A stretch of DNA of 17,601 nucleotides, from contig JAIYAA010000006.1 of NCBI GenBank assembly GCA_027489295.1, positions 1 through 17,601 on the forward strand, in the 5' to 3' direction. This document shows, piece by piece, positions 1-6,805 of the stretch. Every line of letters starts with the position of its first letter. The first letter of the stretch is position 1. Under the pieces are notes generated by a model. It made no database searches and was not told the origin of the DNA. It was given only the letters and a program-made list of their open reading frames with translations. The position numbers and the translations under genes are program-made. Source of the DNA: Sphingomonadales bacterium (GTDB lineage: Bacteria > Pseudomonadota > Alphaproteobacteria > Sphingomonadales > Sphingomonadaceae).

Positions 1-1947
1 CGAGGAGGCGACTCCGACCTTGAAGAAGCCGGGGCGGCGGATCACGAAGCGTGCGGTATCATAGCCGCCCGCGGAACCGCCGAACACGCCCACGCGCGAC
101 AGGTCGAACTGCGGGTAGCGGGTCGCCGTCTGGCGGATCAGCGCGATATGGTCGTCGAGCCCTACCTCGCCGAGATTGCGATAGGCGTGCATGCGGAAGG
201 CACGACCTCGGCGCGAGGTGCCGCGCCCGTCGATCGACACCACGATCGCGCCGAGCTGCGCGACGCTCGATCCGGGCGCGAACACCGCGGCGCCCCAGCT
301 TACCGGCACCTGGGTCGTGGTGGGGCCGGTATAGACATTGTCGATCACCGGATAGCGGCGGGCGGGATCGAACCCGACCGGGCGGTAGATCATGCCCCAG
401 ATCGGGGTGGTGCCGTCCGCCGCGACACCCTCGAACGGCTCGGGCATGCGATAGCCGCTGGCAAGCAGCGCCGACGGGTCGGCACGGCCCAGCTCGACCA
501 GGATCCGGCCGTCCACCGCGCTGCGCACCACGGTGCGCGTCGGCTGGCTGGGCGTCGACATGGCGTCGACGAAGCTCTTGCCATCGGGCGCGACCTGCAC
601 CTCGTGGTGCAGCGGCTCCGGGGTGAGCAGCACCGGCGGTTCGCCGCGCGTGCTCACCCGGTAGAGCGCGGTGTAATAGGGATTGCGATCCTTTTCGCGG
701 CCGACGCCGGTCACCAGGATCGCGCCCGAGGCGGCATCGACATGGTGAATGCCGATGACCTCCCATTCGCCGCGGGTGAGCGGGATGCCGCCCTCCGGGG
801 CATCCGGCCGCACCAGATAGAGCTGCGCCCAGCCGCTGCGTTCGGAAACGAGCAGCTCGCCGCCCAGCTCGGGGGCGGGCTGGAAAAAGCTCGATACGAC
901 CGACACGTTCGGTGTCATCGCCTCGCGCGCCACCACCGTCGCGGCGCCGGTCTCCGGATCGGCCTGATAGACGGCAAGCTGCGTGTAGCCCCGCGCGGTC
1001 CATTGGGCGCGGACCTTGCCGTTCACCCAGCTCATGTCGGGGTCATTGGGGTAGAGCAGCGACTCGCTCGGGATGGCGAGCGGCACCGGCCGGGCCTTGC
1101 GCCTTTGCAGCGCCTGCTCGACGTCGATCACCAGCCGCGTCGCCTGGGGCAGCTTTTCCGCGCCGGCAAGCGGATAGATGTAGCGGAAGGTGCGCGGATA
1201 GATCGTCCCCGGCGGGGTTGCCTGGACGATGCCCAGCCGGATCACGTCGCGGGTGTCGAGCCGCCAGGTGACGATCCGCTTGCTGTCGGGCGACCAGCGG
1301 ACCGAGACCGGCATCTTCGGGTCCTCGCTCCCTTGCGCGAGGATGTCGGCGAGCTGGGGGATGCCGCGGCCATAGGGCTGGTCGCGATTGCCGTCCTCGG
1401 TCAGCGGGGTCTCGCGGCCGGTCGCCGTCTCGACCGCGTGGAGGTTGGAGTCGCGCGCGACGATGCGGAAGCGACCGTCGGGCGACAGCGCATCGTCGCC
1501 GTCGGGGGCGCCCTTGGCGGCGGGGGCGAGGGTGCCGTCCGCGGTCCAGGTCCAGCGCTTGTCGAACGCGCTGAACCGAAGCGCACCGCCTTCGATCCTG
1601 GGATCCTCGATCGGCAGCGCCGCGGGCTTGAGCGGGCGTCCCAGCGCCTTGGCGAGCGCATCGGCGATCGCCGCTTCGGCCGCAATGGGGCGCGATTGCC
1701 CGCTCGCCAGATCATACCAGGCGACGACCCGCTCGCCTTCGCGGCCATGACGATAGACAATGCCGGTGCTGTCGGTCGCAAACACGGTCCGCAGGCTGCG
1801 ATCGACCACGAGCTTCGACAGGCCGTCGCCGAGATAGCGATCCGCCAGCGCGTAGCGGGCCTCGATCGGCGGCGCCGGCGTCTGCGCGACGGCGATCGGT
1901 ACGGGGAGCAGGGTTACCACAAGCCCCTTGGCGAGCAGCCGCGCCAT
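1..1947 (-). CDS. S9 family peptidase, DPP IV-like, exported (C-terminus beyond window)
   Basis: Serine peptidase of the prolyl oligopeptidase/dipeptidyl peptidase IV family, which cleaves short peptides, typically after Pro or Ala. The first 649 codons are present and read without a stop to base 1. Residues 1-21 form a signal peptide (basic MARLLAKG, hydrophobic core, AVA-Q cleavage site), so it should act in the periplasm or on the envelope. Residues of about 40-480 fit the DPP IV N-terminal propeller (repeated SPDG/SPDSKR elements). From about 500 the alpha/beta-hydrolase fold begins with YPVIDNVY and the family-typical DGRGTSRRGRAF. The nucleophile is Ser625 in GGSAGGYD, at nearly the position of the DPP IV serine. 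The Asp and His of the triad are outside the window. The ATG at 1947 is preceded by AGAGGG four bases upstream, a good ribosome site. The elbow GGSAGG differs from the classic GWSYGG, so the exact subfamily and substrate are uncertain. Confidence 0.9.
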   Translation of the reverse strand, partial: MARLLAKGLVVTLLPVPIAVAQTPAPPIEARYALADRYLGDGLSKLVVDRSLRTVFATDSTGIVYRHGREGERVVAWYDLASGQSRPIAAEAAIADALAKALGRPLKPAALPIEDPRIEGGALRFSAFDKRWTWTADGTLAPAAKGAPDGDDALSPDGRFRIVARDSNLHAVETATGRETPLTEDGNRDQPYGRGIPQLADILAQGSEDPKMPVSVRWSPDSKRIVTWRLDTRDVIRLGIVQATPPGTIYPRTFRYIYPLAGAEKLPQATRLVIDVEQALQRRKARPVPLAIPSESLLYPNDPDMSWVNGKVRAQWTARGYTQLAVYQADPETGAATVVAREAMTPNVSVVSSFFQPAPELGGELLVSERSGWAQLYLVRPDAPEGGIPLTRGEWEVIGIHHVDAASGAILVTGVGREKDRNPYYTALYRVSTRGEPPVLLTPEPLHHEVQVAPDGKSFVDAMSTPSQPTRTVVRSAVDGRILVELGRADPSALLASGYRMPEPFEGVAADGTTPIWGMIYRPVGFDPARRYPVIDNVYTGPTTTQVPVSWGAAVFAPGSSVAQLGAIVVSIDGRGTSRRGRAFRMHAYRNLGEVGLDDHIALIRQTATRYPQFDLSRVGVFGGSAGGYDTARFVIRRPGFFKVGVASS

Positions 1948-2011
1948 GTGCCCTCTGGTGCCACGCCGTTGATCCGCTACCATCCGTGCAATTCCCCCGT
2001 GCAGGATCGGC

Positions 2012-2040
2012 GGTAGACCATGGTCCGTACAGAGGGTCAA
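2012..2040 (-). promoter_or_regulatory. Possible promoter of the S9 peptidase
   Basis: On the minus strand TTGACC (2040-2035) is a good -35 element. A 17-base spacer leads to TCTACC (2017-2012), a poor -10. It would give a leader of roughly 60 bases. The neighbouring AT-only palindrome ends 3 bases upstream of this -35, a position where a bound regulator could act. Weak -10 elements are common in alphaproteobacterial promoters, but this remains a guess. Confidence 0.3.
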
Positions 2041-2042
2041 CA

Positions 2043-2061
2043 ATATTATACGATATAATAT
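2043..2061. promoter_or_regulatory. AT-only palindrome, probable operator
   Basis: ATATTATA-CGA-TATAATAT is a perfect inverted repeat with 8-base arms and a 3-base centre. It has only two G/C bases in 19, in a genome that is about two-thirds GC. It lies about 95 bases upstream of the peptidase ATG and just upstream of a TTGACC -35 candidate. Such symmetry suits a dimeric repressor (GntR- or TetR-type); the cognate regulator is not identifiable here. Both strands also contain a perfect TATAAT, but neither has a usable -35 at the right spacing. Confidence 0.5.
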
Positions 2062-2363
2062 GAAGGCGGGCGCGCTCGTCGCTTTCAGCCCATTGGAACC
2101 GCGCCCGGTTGGTCGAAAGCCTCAACGCCTGAGAGCAAGGTCGAGGATGCGCAGGATGACGAACAAGTGCTAGCCTGAGGTGCGCGCGGGCGCGGTGCTG
2201 GAGCATACCAGCTTGATGACGTGCAAGCCTTGCTACTGGCCCAGCGACCTGGGCCATCCCCATCGGTTTGTACCCTTGCTGATCGCACGGAGCGGTTCCC
2301 ATGCGCCGCACGTAAACGCCTGATCGACAGACATCTTCGCCATCTGACCTTTTGAGGTCCCCC

Positions 2364-2753
2364 CTAGGTCGCCCGCGCGCGGCTGCGCGCCAACCTGCGA
2401 TGGGCGGAGGGAGACGTGCCGAATGCCGCCTTGAAGCACTGCGCGAAATAGGCCGGCGAGCGAAATCCCACCCGATAGCCGATTTGCGAAACCGGCGTAT
2501 CGCTGGTGGCGAGGATGCGCGCCGCCTGCTGCAGGCGCATTTGCGTTTGATAGGCGATGAAGCCGGTGCCGAACGCCTGCGCGAAGCTGCGGGAGAAATA
2601 GGGCGGCGATAGTCCGCACAGCGATGCCGCGTCGGCGAGCCCGAGGACCTTGGTCGGCGAACGCAACAGCTGCTGCAGTAGCGACCGAAAGCGCGCCAGC
2701 GGCTGCGTGCCCGTGCTGCCAGGCGCAAGTGCGAGGTCGAACCGGCCCTTCAA
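2364..2753 (-). pseudogene. AraC-family regulator, C-terminal DNA-binding part only
   Basis: A complete AraC/XylS DNA-binding domain of about 100 residues. The first helix-turn-helix is around LADAASLCGLSPPYFSRSF. The second is around VSQIGYRVGFRSPAYFAQCF, followed by the family signature end FKAAFGTSPSAHRR. The N-terminal sensor domain (normally 150-200 residues) is absent. The open frame can start only at a TTG (2753) without a ribosome site. The same frame continues upstream as ALLLSLKG, meets TAG at 2771-2769, and goes on for 15 more codons (SHAVQAPEADVLVLL) to another TAG at 2819-2817, so a single C-to-T change could have created the nearer stop. Beyond that, the DNA belongs to a GH92 relic on the other strand. 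I read this as a truncated gene. A functional stand-alone DNA-binding domain translated from TTG or an internal start is possible. Confidence 0.6.
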
Positions 2754-2805
2754 GGAAAGCAGCAGCGCCTAGAGCAGCACCAGCACGTCCGCTTCCGGCG
2801 CCTGC

Positions 2806-3212
2806 ACCGCGTGGCTCTACGCCTTCACCGATCGGCGGAGACGGGGCACCGGCTGGTCGCGCAGATCGCCCGCAGCTTCTACCAGGACAGCCCGGGCGGC
2901 ATCATCGGCAACGAGGACGTGGGGCAAATGAGCGCCTGGCATGTCTTCGCGACCCTCGGCTTCTATTCCGTCGATCCGATGCGCGCCCGCTATGTGCGCG
3001 GCATCCCGCTGGTCGATCGGGCGACGCTGCGCGTGCCGGGGCGCGCGCCGCTCCACATCGTCCGGATCGGTCGTTGCGACCGGCTCATGCACCACACCCG
3101 CGACGGCCTGCTGCTACGAGCCGTCACCCTCCGGCACGCGTGGCTGGCCGCTGGCGGTACCCTGCGCTTCGACACGGCAACCAGTAGTGACACACAACCG
3201 ATCAATTGGTGA
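2806..3212 (+). pseudogene. GH92 alpha-mannosidase, C-terminal relic with frameshift
   Basis: From about 2850 the frame ending at 3212 encodes GIIGNEDVGQMSAWHVFATL and then GFYSVDP, the hallmark near the C-terminus of glycoside hydrolase family 92 (exo-acting alpha-mannosidases). It is followed by the expected jelly-roll tail (RATLRVPGRAPLHIVRIG). The preceding GH92-like segment WLYAFTDR lies at 2812-2835 in a different frame, so there is a frameshift at about 2835-2845. Everything upstream, some 600 or more residues in intact members, is missing; the relic abuts the AraC relic instead. No start codon with a ribosome site serves the frame. It can be nothing more than a decayed remnant, probably left by a deletion that removed the rest of a mannoside-use locus. 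Confidence 0.75.
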
Positions 3213-3253
3213 ACGCAAAATTATGTTGTGTATATACAATGAAATGTTATAAA
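3206..3253 (+). promoter_or_regulatory. Promoter/operator region of the XRE-membrane protein pair
   Basis: This is an AT-rich island just ahead of the XRE gene. Two promoter readings are possible: TTGGTG (3206-3211), 17 bases, TGTATA (3229-3234); or GTTGTG (3225-3230), 17 bases, TATAAA (3248-3253). The second would start transcription close to the ATG at 3260, giving a nearly leaderless message. TTGTGTATATACAA (3226-3239) is a 14-base palindrome with one mismatched pair. It overlaps both candidates and is a natural site for autorepression by the XRE protein. Confidence 0.4.
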
Positions 3254-3259
3254 GGCTGC

Positions 3260-3517
3260 ATGCTCGTCAATCGAATCAGTCTTTTCCGACAGGAGCGCGG
3301 GTGGTCCCGCAAGGAGCTGGCCGAGATGGTCGCGGTGAACCCGCAGACGATCGGTTATCTCGAACGCGGCGATTACCGCCCGACCGTGGAACTGGCGTTG
3401 AAGCTGGCGCGGGCCTTTGGCGTGAGCGTGGAGACGCTGTTCGCGCTGGAGCCTTTCCCGTCCCTTGCCGAGCAGCTCGACCGAAAGGCTTTGCTGGAGA
3501 ACGATCATGGCAAATAG
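3260..3517 (+). CDS. Small XRE-family transcriptional regulator
   Basis: An 85-residue Cro/C1-type DNA-binding protein. The helix-turn-helix spans about residues 5-60 (SRKELAEMVAVNPQTIGYLE, then RGDYRPTVELALKLARAFGV), with the usual ending SVETLF. This is the compact YozG-like class often found beside small membrane proteins, for which it acts as regulator. I chose the ATG at 3260 because AAAGG lies five bases upstream and the domain starts at once; an in-frame ATG at 3239 would add seven unlikely residues. Its stop overlaps the start of the membrane protein gene by 11 bases (3507-3517), so the two are translated together. The palindrome at 3226-3239 suggests autoregulation. Target genes other than its own operon cannot be read from the sequence. 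Confidence 0.88.
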   Translation: MLVNRISLFRQERGWSRKELAEMVAVNPQTIGYLERGDYRPTVELALKLARAFGVSVETLFALEPFPSLAEQLDRKALLENDHGK

Positions 3518-3962
3518 TGACCAGGCACCTGTGGTGCGCATTCACTTGGGCCCGCGCACGGCCCGCATCCTCGGAACCTATGCGCTGCTTGCGATGCACG
3601 GATGGTTCCTCGTCAAGCTCGGGCTGCCGAGCGGGGCGGGGTGGCCCGAACTTGTCGCCGGGATGCTGGCCCTGACCGGCATGATCACCAGCATCCTGTT
3701 CTTCCTCGGTACCTATGGGGTGCTCGCCAATGCTCCCGATACGATGCTCGATGAGCGCGAGTTGTCCGAACGCAATCGCGCCTATTTCTCGGCCTTCAAA
3801 TATCTGGTGCTGATGTGCGTGCTGGGCGGGATGGTGCCCGAGCTGATCGCCAAGCTCCTCCACTTCGAGCTGTCGCTCGCGGTGATGAAGAACTTCCTGC
3901 TGCTGATGTTCACCACCGCGCTGGTCCTGCCGGGCTTCATCCTCGCCTGGTCCGACCGCTGA
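3507..3962 (+). CDS. Four-helix integral membrane protein paired with the XRE regulator
   Basis: A 151-residue hydrophobic protein with four predicted membrane segments: residues about 22-40, 49-74, 95-116 and 128-147. Between helices 2 and 3 lies a charged stretch, LDERELSERNRAYFSAFKY (81-99). It recalls the DERE-type motif of DUF2178 and similar small membrane proteins that are encoded next to YozG-like XRE regulators. I cannot assign a biochemical function. The ATG at 3507 overlaps the end of the XRE gene, and AACGATC ahead of it is a poor ribosome site, so translational coupling is likely. No terminator hairpin is evident after the stop. Confidence 0.8.
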   Translation: MANSDQAPVVRIHLGPRTARILGTYALLAMHGWFLVKLGLPSGAGWPELVAGMLALTGMITSILFFLGTYGVLANAPDTMLDERELSERNRAYFSAFKYLVLMCVLGGMVPELIAKLLHFELSLAVMKNFLLLMFTTALVLPGFILAWSDR

Positions 3963-4170
3963 GCGGGGCGTAGGAGCACAGTCGAGGTCCCGGAACGCTG
4001 TGTCCGGATCTTTGGGTAGGGTGCGGCATTGCCAACTTCGCCTTTCCCATGGCGTAGCTCTTATCGCTTCCACACCGATCGAGCGGGAATATCGTGCCCA
4101 CCATGACAACCCAGTACGCGCTTGCAACAGCCATCGTCGGCATTCGCCGTTTCAACGCGGCCCGGCCGCT

Positions 4171-5163
4171 ATGACAGGGGTTGCCGACCACATCCGCGCG
4201 GACGCAGAGAAATGGGATGTCGCGGCCATTGCCGCCGGCCTTTCCGCCGCCCGGGAGGACTGGCGCGCCGAACACCGCCCGGGTGTGTGCGCAACGATCC
4301 GCTTTCCCTCGCGGAGACGGCTGGAACTGATCCTCTCGGATCTGTCCGGCGCGCTCTTCCCGCTGCGGCTCGGTCCAAGCTCGGTGCAGGCCGATACCGA
4401 AGCGCGCTATGTCGAGCAGGCGCTCGACCGCGCGCTGTCGGCACTGCGCGACCAGGTGCAGCTGGAGATCGTCGCGCGGTGCACGACCTCCGAGGCCGAG
4501 GCGAGGGGGGAGGCCGGGCGGATCGTCACGGCCTTTGCGCAGGAATTGCCGGCCATTCGCCGCGTGCTCGATAGCGATATCGAGGCTGCCTATGCGGGGG
4601 ATCCGGCGGCGCGCAGCGTCGACGAGGTGCTGATCTGCTACCCCGGCGTCCAGGCGGTTATCCCCTATCGGCTGGCACATAGCCTGTATCGGCACGGTGC
4701 GCCCCTCGTCGCCCGCGTGATCGCGGAGATCGCCCATTCGCAGACCGGCATCGATATCCACCCGGGTGCGCGCATCGGTCGCAGCTTCTTCATCGATCAC
4801 GGCAACGGCGTGGTGATCGGCGAGACGGCGATTGTCGGCGATCGCGTGCGGATCTATCAGGCGGTGACGCTGGGCGCGCGCAGTTTCCCGACCGAGACGG
4901 ACGGCACGCTTACCAAGGGCGTGCCTCGGCATCCGATCGTCGAGGATGACGTGGTCATCTATGCGGGGGCCACGATCCTCGGTCGGGTCACCGTCGGGAC
5001 GGGGGCGGTGATCGGCGGCAATGTCTGGCTGACCGAAAGCGTGCCGCCGGGCAGCGTGATCCACCAGGCCTTTGCCGAGCGCGCACGTGGGGACGCCTCC
5101 GCGCTGCCGCGGGGCAATGTCATCGAGGAAGCCGATCCCGACGCGCCCCGCGGCCTGATCTGA
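4171..5163 (+). CDS. cysE: Serine O-acetyltransferase (EpsC/CysE type)
   Basis: Makes O-acetylserine from serine and acetyl-CoA, the committed step of cysteine synthesis in the cytoplasm. The 330-residue protein has the long helical N-terminal part of the EpsC-type enzymes (KWDVAAI..., FPLRLGPS) and then the left-handed beta-helix acetyltransferase. Residues matching the E. coli CysE active site are visible: Asp136 in DSDIEA, Asp209-His210 in FIDHGNGVVIGET, and Arg253-His254 in PRHPIV. The hexapeptide repeats run to about residue 290, and a short polar tail follows. The ATG at 4171 has no clear ribosome site, but the conserved N-terminus (DHIRADAEKWDV) begins there and upstream codons do not look coding. 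Unlike many relatives it is not next to a cysteine synthase gene, and the 207 bases upstream show no recognisable control element. Confidence 0.93.
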   Translation: MTGVADHIRADAEKWDVAAIAAGLSAAREDWRAEHRPGVCATIRFPSRRRLELILSDLSGALFPLRLGPSSVQADTEARYVEQALDRALSALRDQVQLEIVARCTTSEAEARGEAGRIVTAFAQELPAIRRVLDSDIEAAYAGDPAARSVDEVLICYPGVQAVIPYRLAHSLYRHGAPLVARVIAEIAHSQTGIDIHPGARIGRSFFIDHGNGVVIGETAIVGDRVRIYQAVTLGARSFPTETDGTLTKGVPRHPIVEDDVVIYAGATILGRVTVGTGAVIGGNVWLTESVPPGSVIHQAFAERARGDASALPRGNVIEEADPDAPRGLI

Positions 5164-5312
5164 TGGCGGACGGCAGCGGACGTCGATGGTGAGGCGGCAG
5201 GCGCTCGCGATTGATCTGGACGAGGCCCCCCGCGTTTGGCAGGTTTTCGCGCGGCACCAATCATCGCGCCTATCGTTACCGCCGTGTGCACGCTCGCCAG
5301 GGGAGGATCGAC

Positions 5313-5819
5313 ATGTCGCTCATCGTGAATGGGGCGCAGGTATCGGCGCCGGCCGATCCTCGCACGTCGTTACTCGACCTGCTGCGGGAGGAACTGCATC
5401 TCACCGGCACCAAAAAGGGCTGCAACCAGGGGGCGTGCGGTGCCTGCACGGTGCTGGTGGACGGCGAACGCGTTCTCGCCTGCCTGACGCTGGCGGTGCA
5501 GGTCGACGGCCGTGAGGTCACGACGATCGAGGGGCTGGCAGGGGCGGATGCGCTTCACCCGCTGCAGCTCGCGTTCATCGAGCATGACGGCTTCCAGTGC
5601 GGCTATTGCACGCCCGGACAGATCTGTTCCGCGATAGGCATGGCGGCCGAGGCGCGGCGGGGCGTGCCCAGCCATGTGACCGGCGACCTCAGCGCCGAGG
5701 TGAACCTGACCCGCGAAGAGATTCAGGAGCGCATGAGCGGGAATTTGTGTCGCTGCGGCGCGCATAACGGCATCATCGACGCGATCCGCGCCACGCTCGC
5801 CGCGGAGATTGCCGCATGA
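5313..5819 (+). CDS. paoA: Aldehyde oxidoreductase, 2Fe-2S subunit (PaoA-like)
   Basis: Electron-transfer subunit of a xanthine oxidase-family molybdo-enzyme, 168 residues. The plant-ferredoxin-like cluster is bound by Cys37, Cys42, Cys45 and Cys57 (GCNQGACGAC...LAC). The helical-domain cluster uses Cys96, Cys99, Cys146 and Cys148 (CGYCTPGQ, NLCRCG). The insert between these Cys pairs (RRGVPSHVTGDLSAEVNLT) matches the PaoA/YagT group rather than xanthine dehydrogenase. E. coli PaoA is exported by the Tat system. Here no twin-arginine leader exists, either in the protein or in frame upstream, so the enzyme is probably cytoplasmic. The ATG at 5313 has a strong GGGGAGG six bases upstream. It is the first of three overlapping genes. 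Confidence 0.93.
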   Translation: MSLIVNGAQVSAPADPRTSLLDLLREELHLTGTKKGCNQGACGACTVLVDGERVLACLTLAVQVDGREVTTIEGLAGADALHPLQLAFIEHDGFQCGYCTPGQICSAIGMAAEARRGVPSHVTGDLSAEVNLTREEIQERMSGNLCRCGAHNGIIDAIRATLAAEIAA

Positions 5820-6805
5820 CGCCGTTCCGCTACGCGCGCGCCGCCGACGTACCAGAAGCGCTGCGCTTGGGCGCCGAGCCCGGGGCCAGCTATCTGGGCG
5901 GCGGTACCAATCTGGTCGATCTCCTGCGCGAGACCGTGGCCCGCCCCGAGCGGCTGGTGGACGTGAGCGGGCTGCCCGCGGCCATCGAAGAAACGGCTGC
6001 CGGGGGGCTGCGGATCGACGCCGCGGTCCGCAATACCGCGCTGGCCGAGCATCCGGTGGTGCGCACCCGCTATCCGATGCTTGCGCGCGCGATTCTTGCA
6101 GGCGCGTCGGCGCAGATCCGGAACATGGCGACGGTGGGTGGCAACCTGCTGCAGCGGACCCGCTGCACCTATTTCTACGATACCGACGGATCGCGCTGCA
6201 ACAAGCGATCCCCCGGCGCGGGCTGCGACGCGCGTGAGGGATTCAACCGGATCCATGCGGTGCTGGGTGCATCGCAAGCCTGTGTGGCCACGCACCCCTC
6301 GGATATGTGCGTGGCCCTGGCCGCGCTAGACGCGCGCGTCCACGTCACGGGCCCGTCCGGTCCGCGCTGCATCGCGTTCGACGATCTGCATCGTCTTCCC
6401 GGCGACGCCCCGGACCGCGATACGATCCTTGCATCGGGCGAGCTGATCGAGGCCATCGAACTGCCGCCGCTCGCGTACGGCGCGACATCGACCTATCGCA
6501 AGGTACGCGACCGGGCGAGCTATGCCTTTGCGCTGGTTTCGGTGGCAGCGGCGCTGAAGCTCGACGGAGATCGCGTATCGGACGTGCGCATCGCCTTTGG
6601 CGGCGTCGCCCACAAGCCCTGGCGTGCAACCAGGGCGGAGGCCGCGCTGCGCGGCGCGGTCGCGACGCATCAGGCGTATCTGGACGCTGCAGCGCTGGAA
6701 TTCGAGGACGCCCGGCCGCTCCGCGACAATGCGTTCAAGCCGATATTGGCGGGGCGGACGCTGGCGGCGGTGTTGCAGGCGCTCGCAAGGGGAGAGACCG
6801 CGTGA
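5816..6805 (+). CDS. paoB: Aldehyde oxidoreductase, FAD and 4Fe-4S subunit (PaoB-like)
   Basis: Flavin subunit (329 residues) of the same complex; it passes electrons from the iron-sulfur subunit to the final acceptor. The FAD-binding GGGTNLVDLL (28-37) and ATVGGNLLQRTRC (105-117) are typical of the CoxM/XdhB fold. An insert carries Cys117, Cys128, Cys137 and Cys156, spaced as in PaoB and related to the beta subunit of 4-hydroxybenzoyl-CoA reductase, where such an insert holds an extra 4Fe-4S cluster. This insert sets it apart from ordinary xanthine dehydrogenase and carbon monoxide dehydrogenase flavoproteins. Its ATG overlaps the stop of the 2Fe-2S subunit (ATGA), and GGAG lies about nine bases upstream. 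Confidence 0.93.
   Translation: MTPFRYARAADVPEALRLGAEPGASYLGGGTNLVDLLRETVARPERLVDVSGLPAAIEETAAGGLRIDAAVRNTALAEHPVVRTRYPMLARAILAGASAQIRNMATVGGNLLQRTRCTYFYDTDGSRCNKRSPGAGCDAREGFNRIHAVLGASQACVATHPSDMCVALAALDARVHVTGPSGPRCIAFDDLHRLPGDAPDRDTILASGELIEAIELPPLAYGATSTYRKVRDRASYAFALVSVAAALKLDGDRVSDVRIAFGGVAHKPWRATRAEAALRGAVATHQAYLDAAALEFEDARPLRDNAFKPILAGRTLAAVLQALARGETA

Larger units (their letters stand above)
1948..2363. other. Gene-free stretch between the S9 peptidase and the AraC relic
   Basis: No reading frame in these 416 bases looks like a real protein; short frames on either strand resemble nothing I recognise. The part next to the peptidase is its leader and promoter region and includes the AT-only palindrome at 2043-2061. 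The part next to the AraC relic (about 2085-2345) may be degraded former coding DNA, in line with the relics beside it, but I cannot name a source. A short hairpin (GACCT-TTTG-AGGTC, 2346-2359) follows the AraC relic without a T-run. Confidence 0.6.

Noticed and set aside
148..2016. A 622-codon open frame on the plus strand opposite the S9 peptidase
   Set aside because: It is the antisense shadow of a clear exported peptidase; its product is a His/Arg/Asp-rich low-complexity sequence without any domain, as expected from high-GC codon bias.
2016..2025. Ten-base palindrome GACCATGGTC in the peptidase leader as an operator
   Set aside because: Symmetry does not extend beyond ten bases and it falls on a weak -10 candidate; too short to claim.
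2346..2359. Hairpin GACCT-TTTG-AGGTC after the AraC relic as a terminator
   Set aside because: Only a five-base stem and no T-run on either side, so not convincing as an intrinsic terminator.
4000..4170. A 57-residue N-terminal extension of serine acetyltransferase
   Set aside because: The upstream codons have irregular composition and no family similarity; the conserved N-terminus begins at the ATG at 4171.
5236..5264. TTGGCA-N17-AATCAT as promoter of the aldehyde oxidoreductase operon
   Set aside because: The spacing is right but neither hexamer matches well; similar pairs occur by chance in this DNA.
5186..5312. A short plus-strand frame beginning MVRRQALAIDLDEAPRVW between cysE and the oxidoreductase operon
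   Set aside because: It resembles nothing known, runs out of frame into the 2Fe-2S subunit gene, and the true operon start with a strong ribosome site lies within it.
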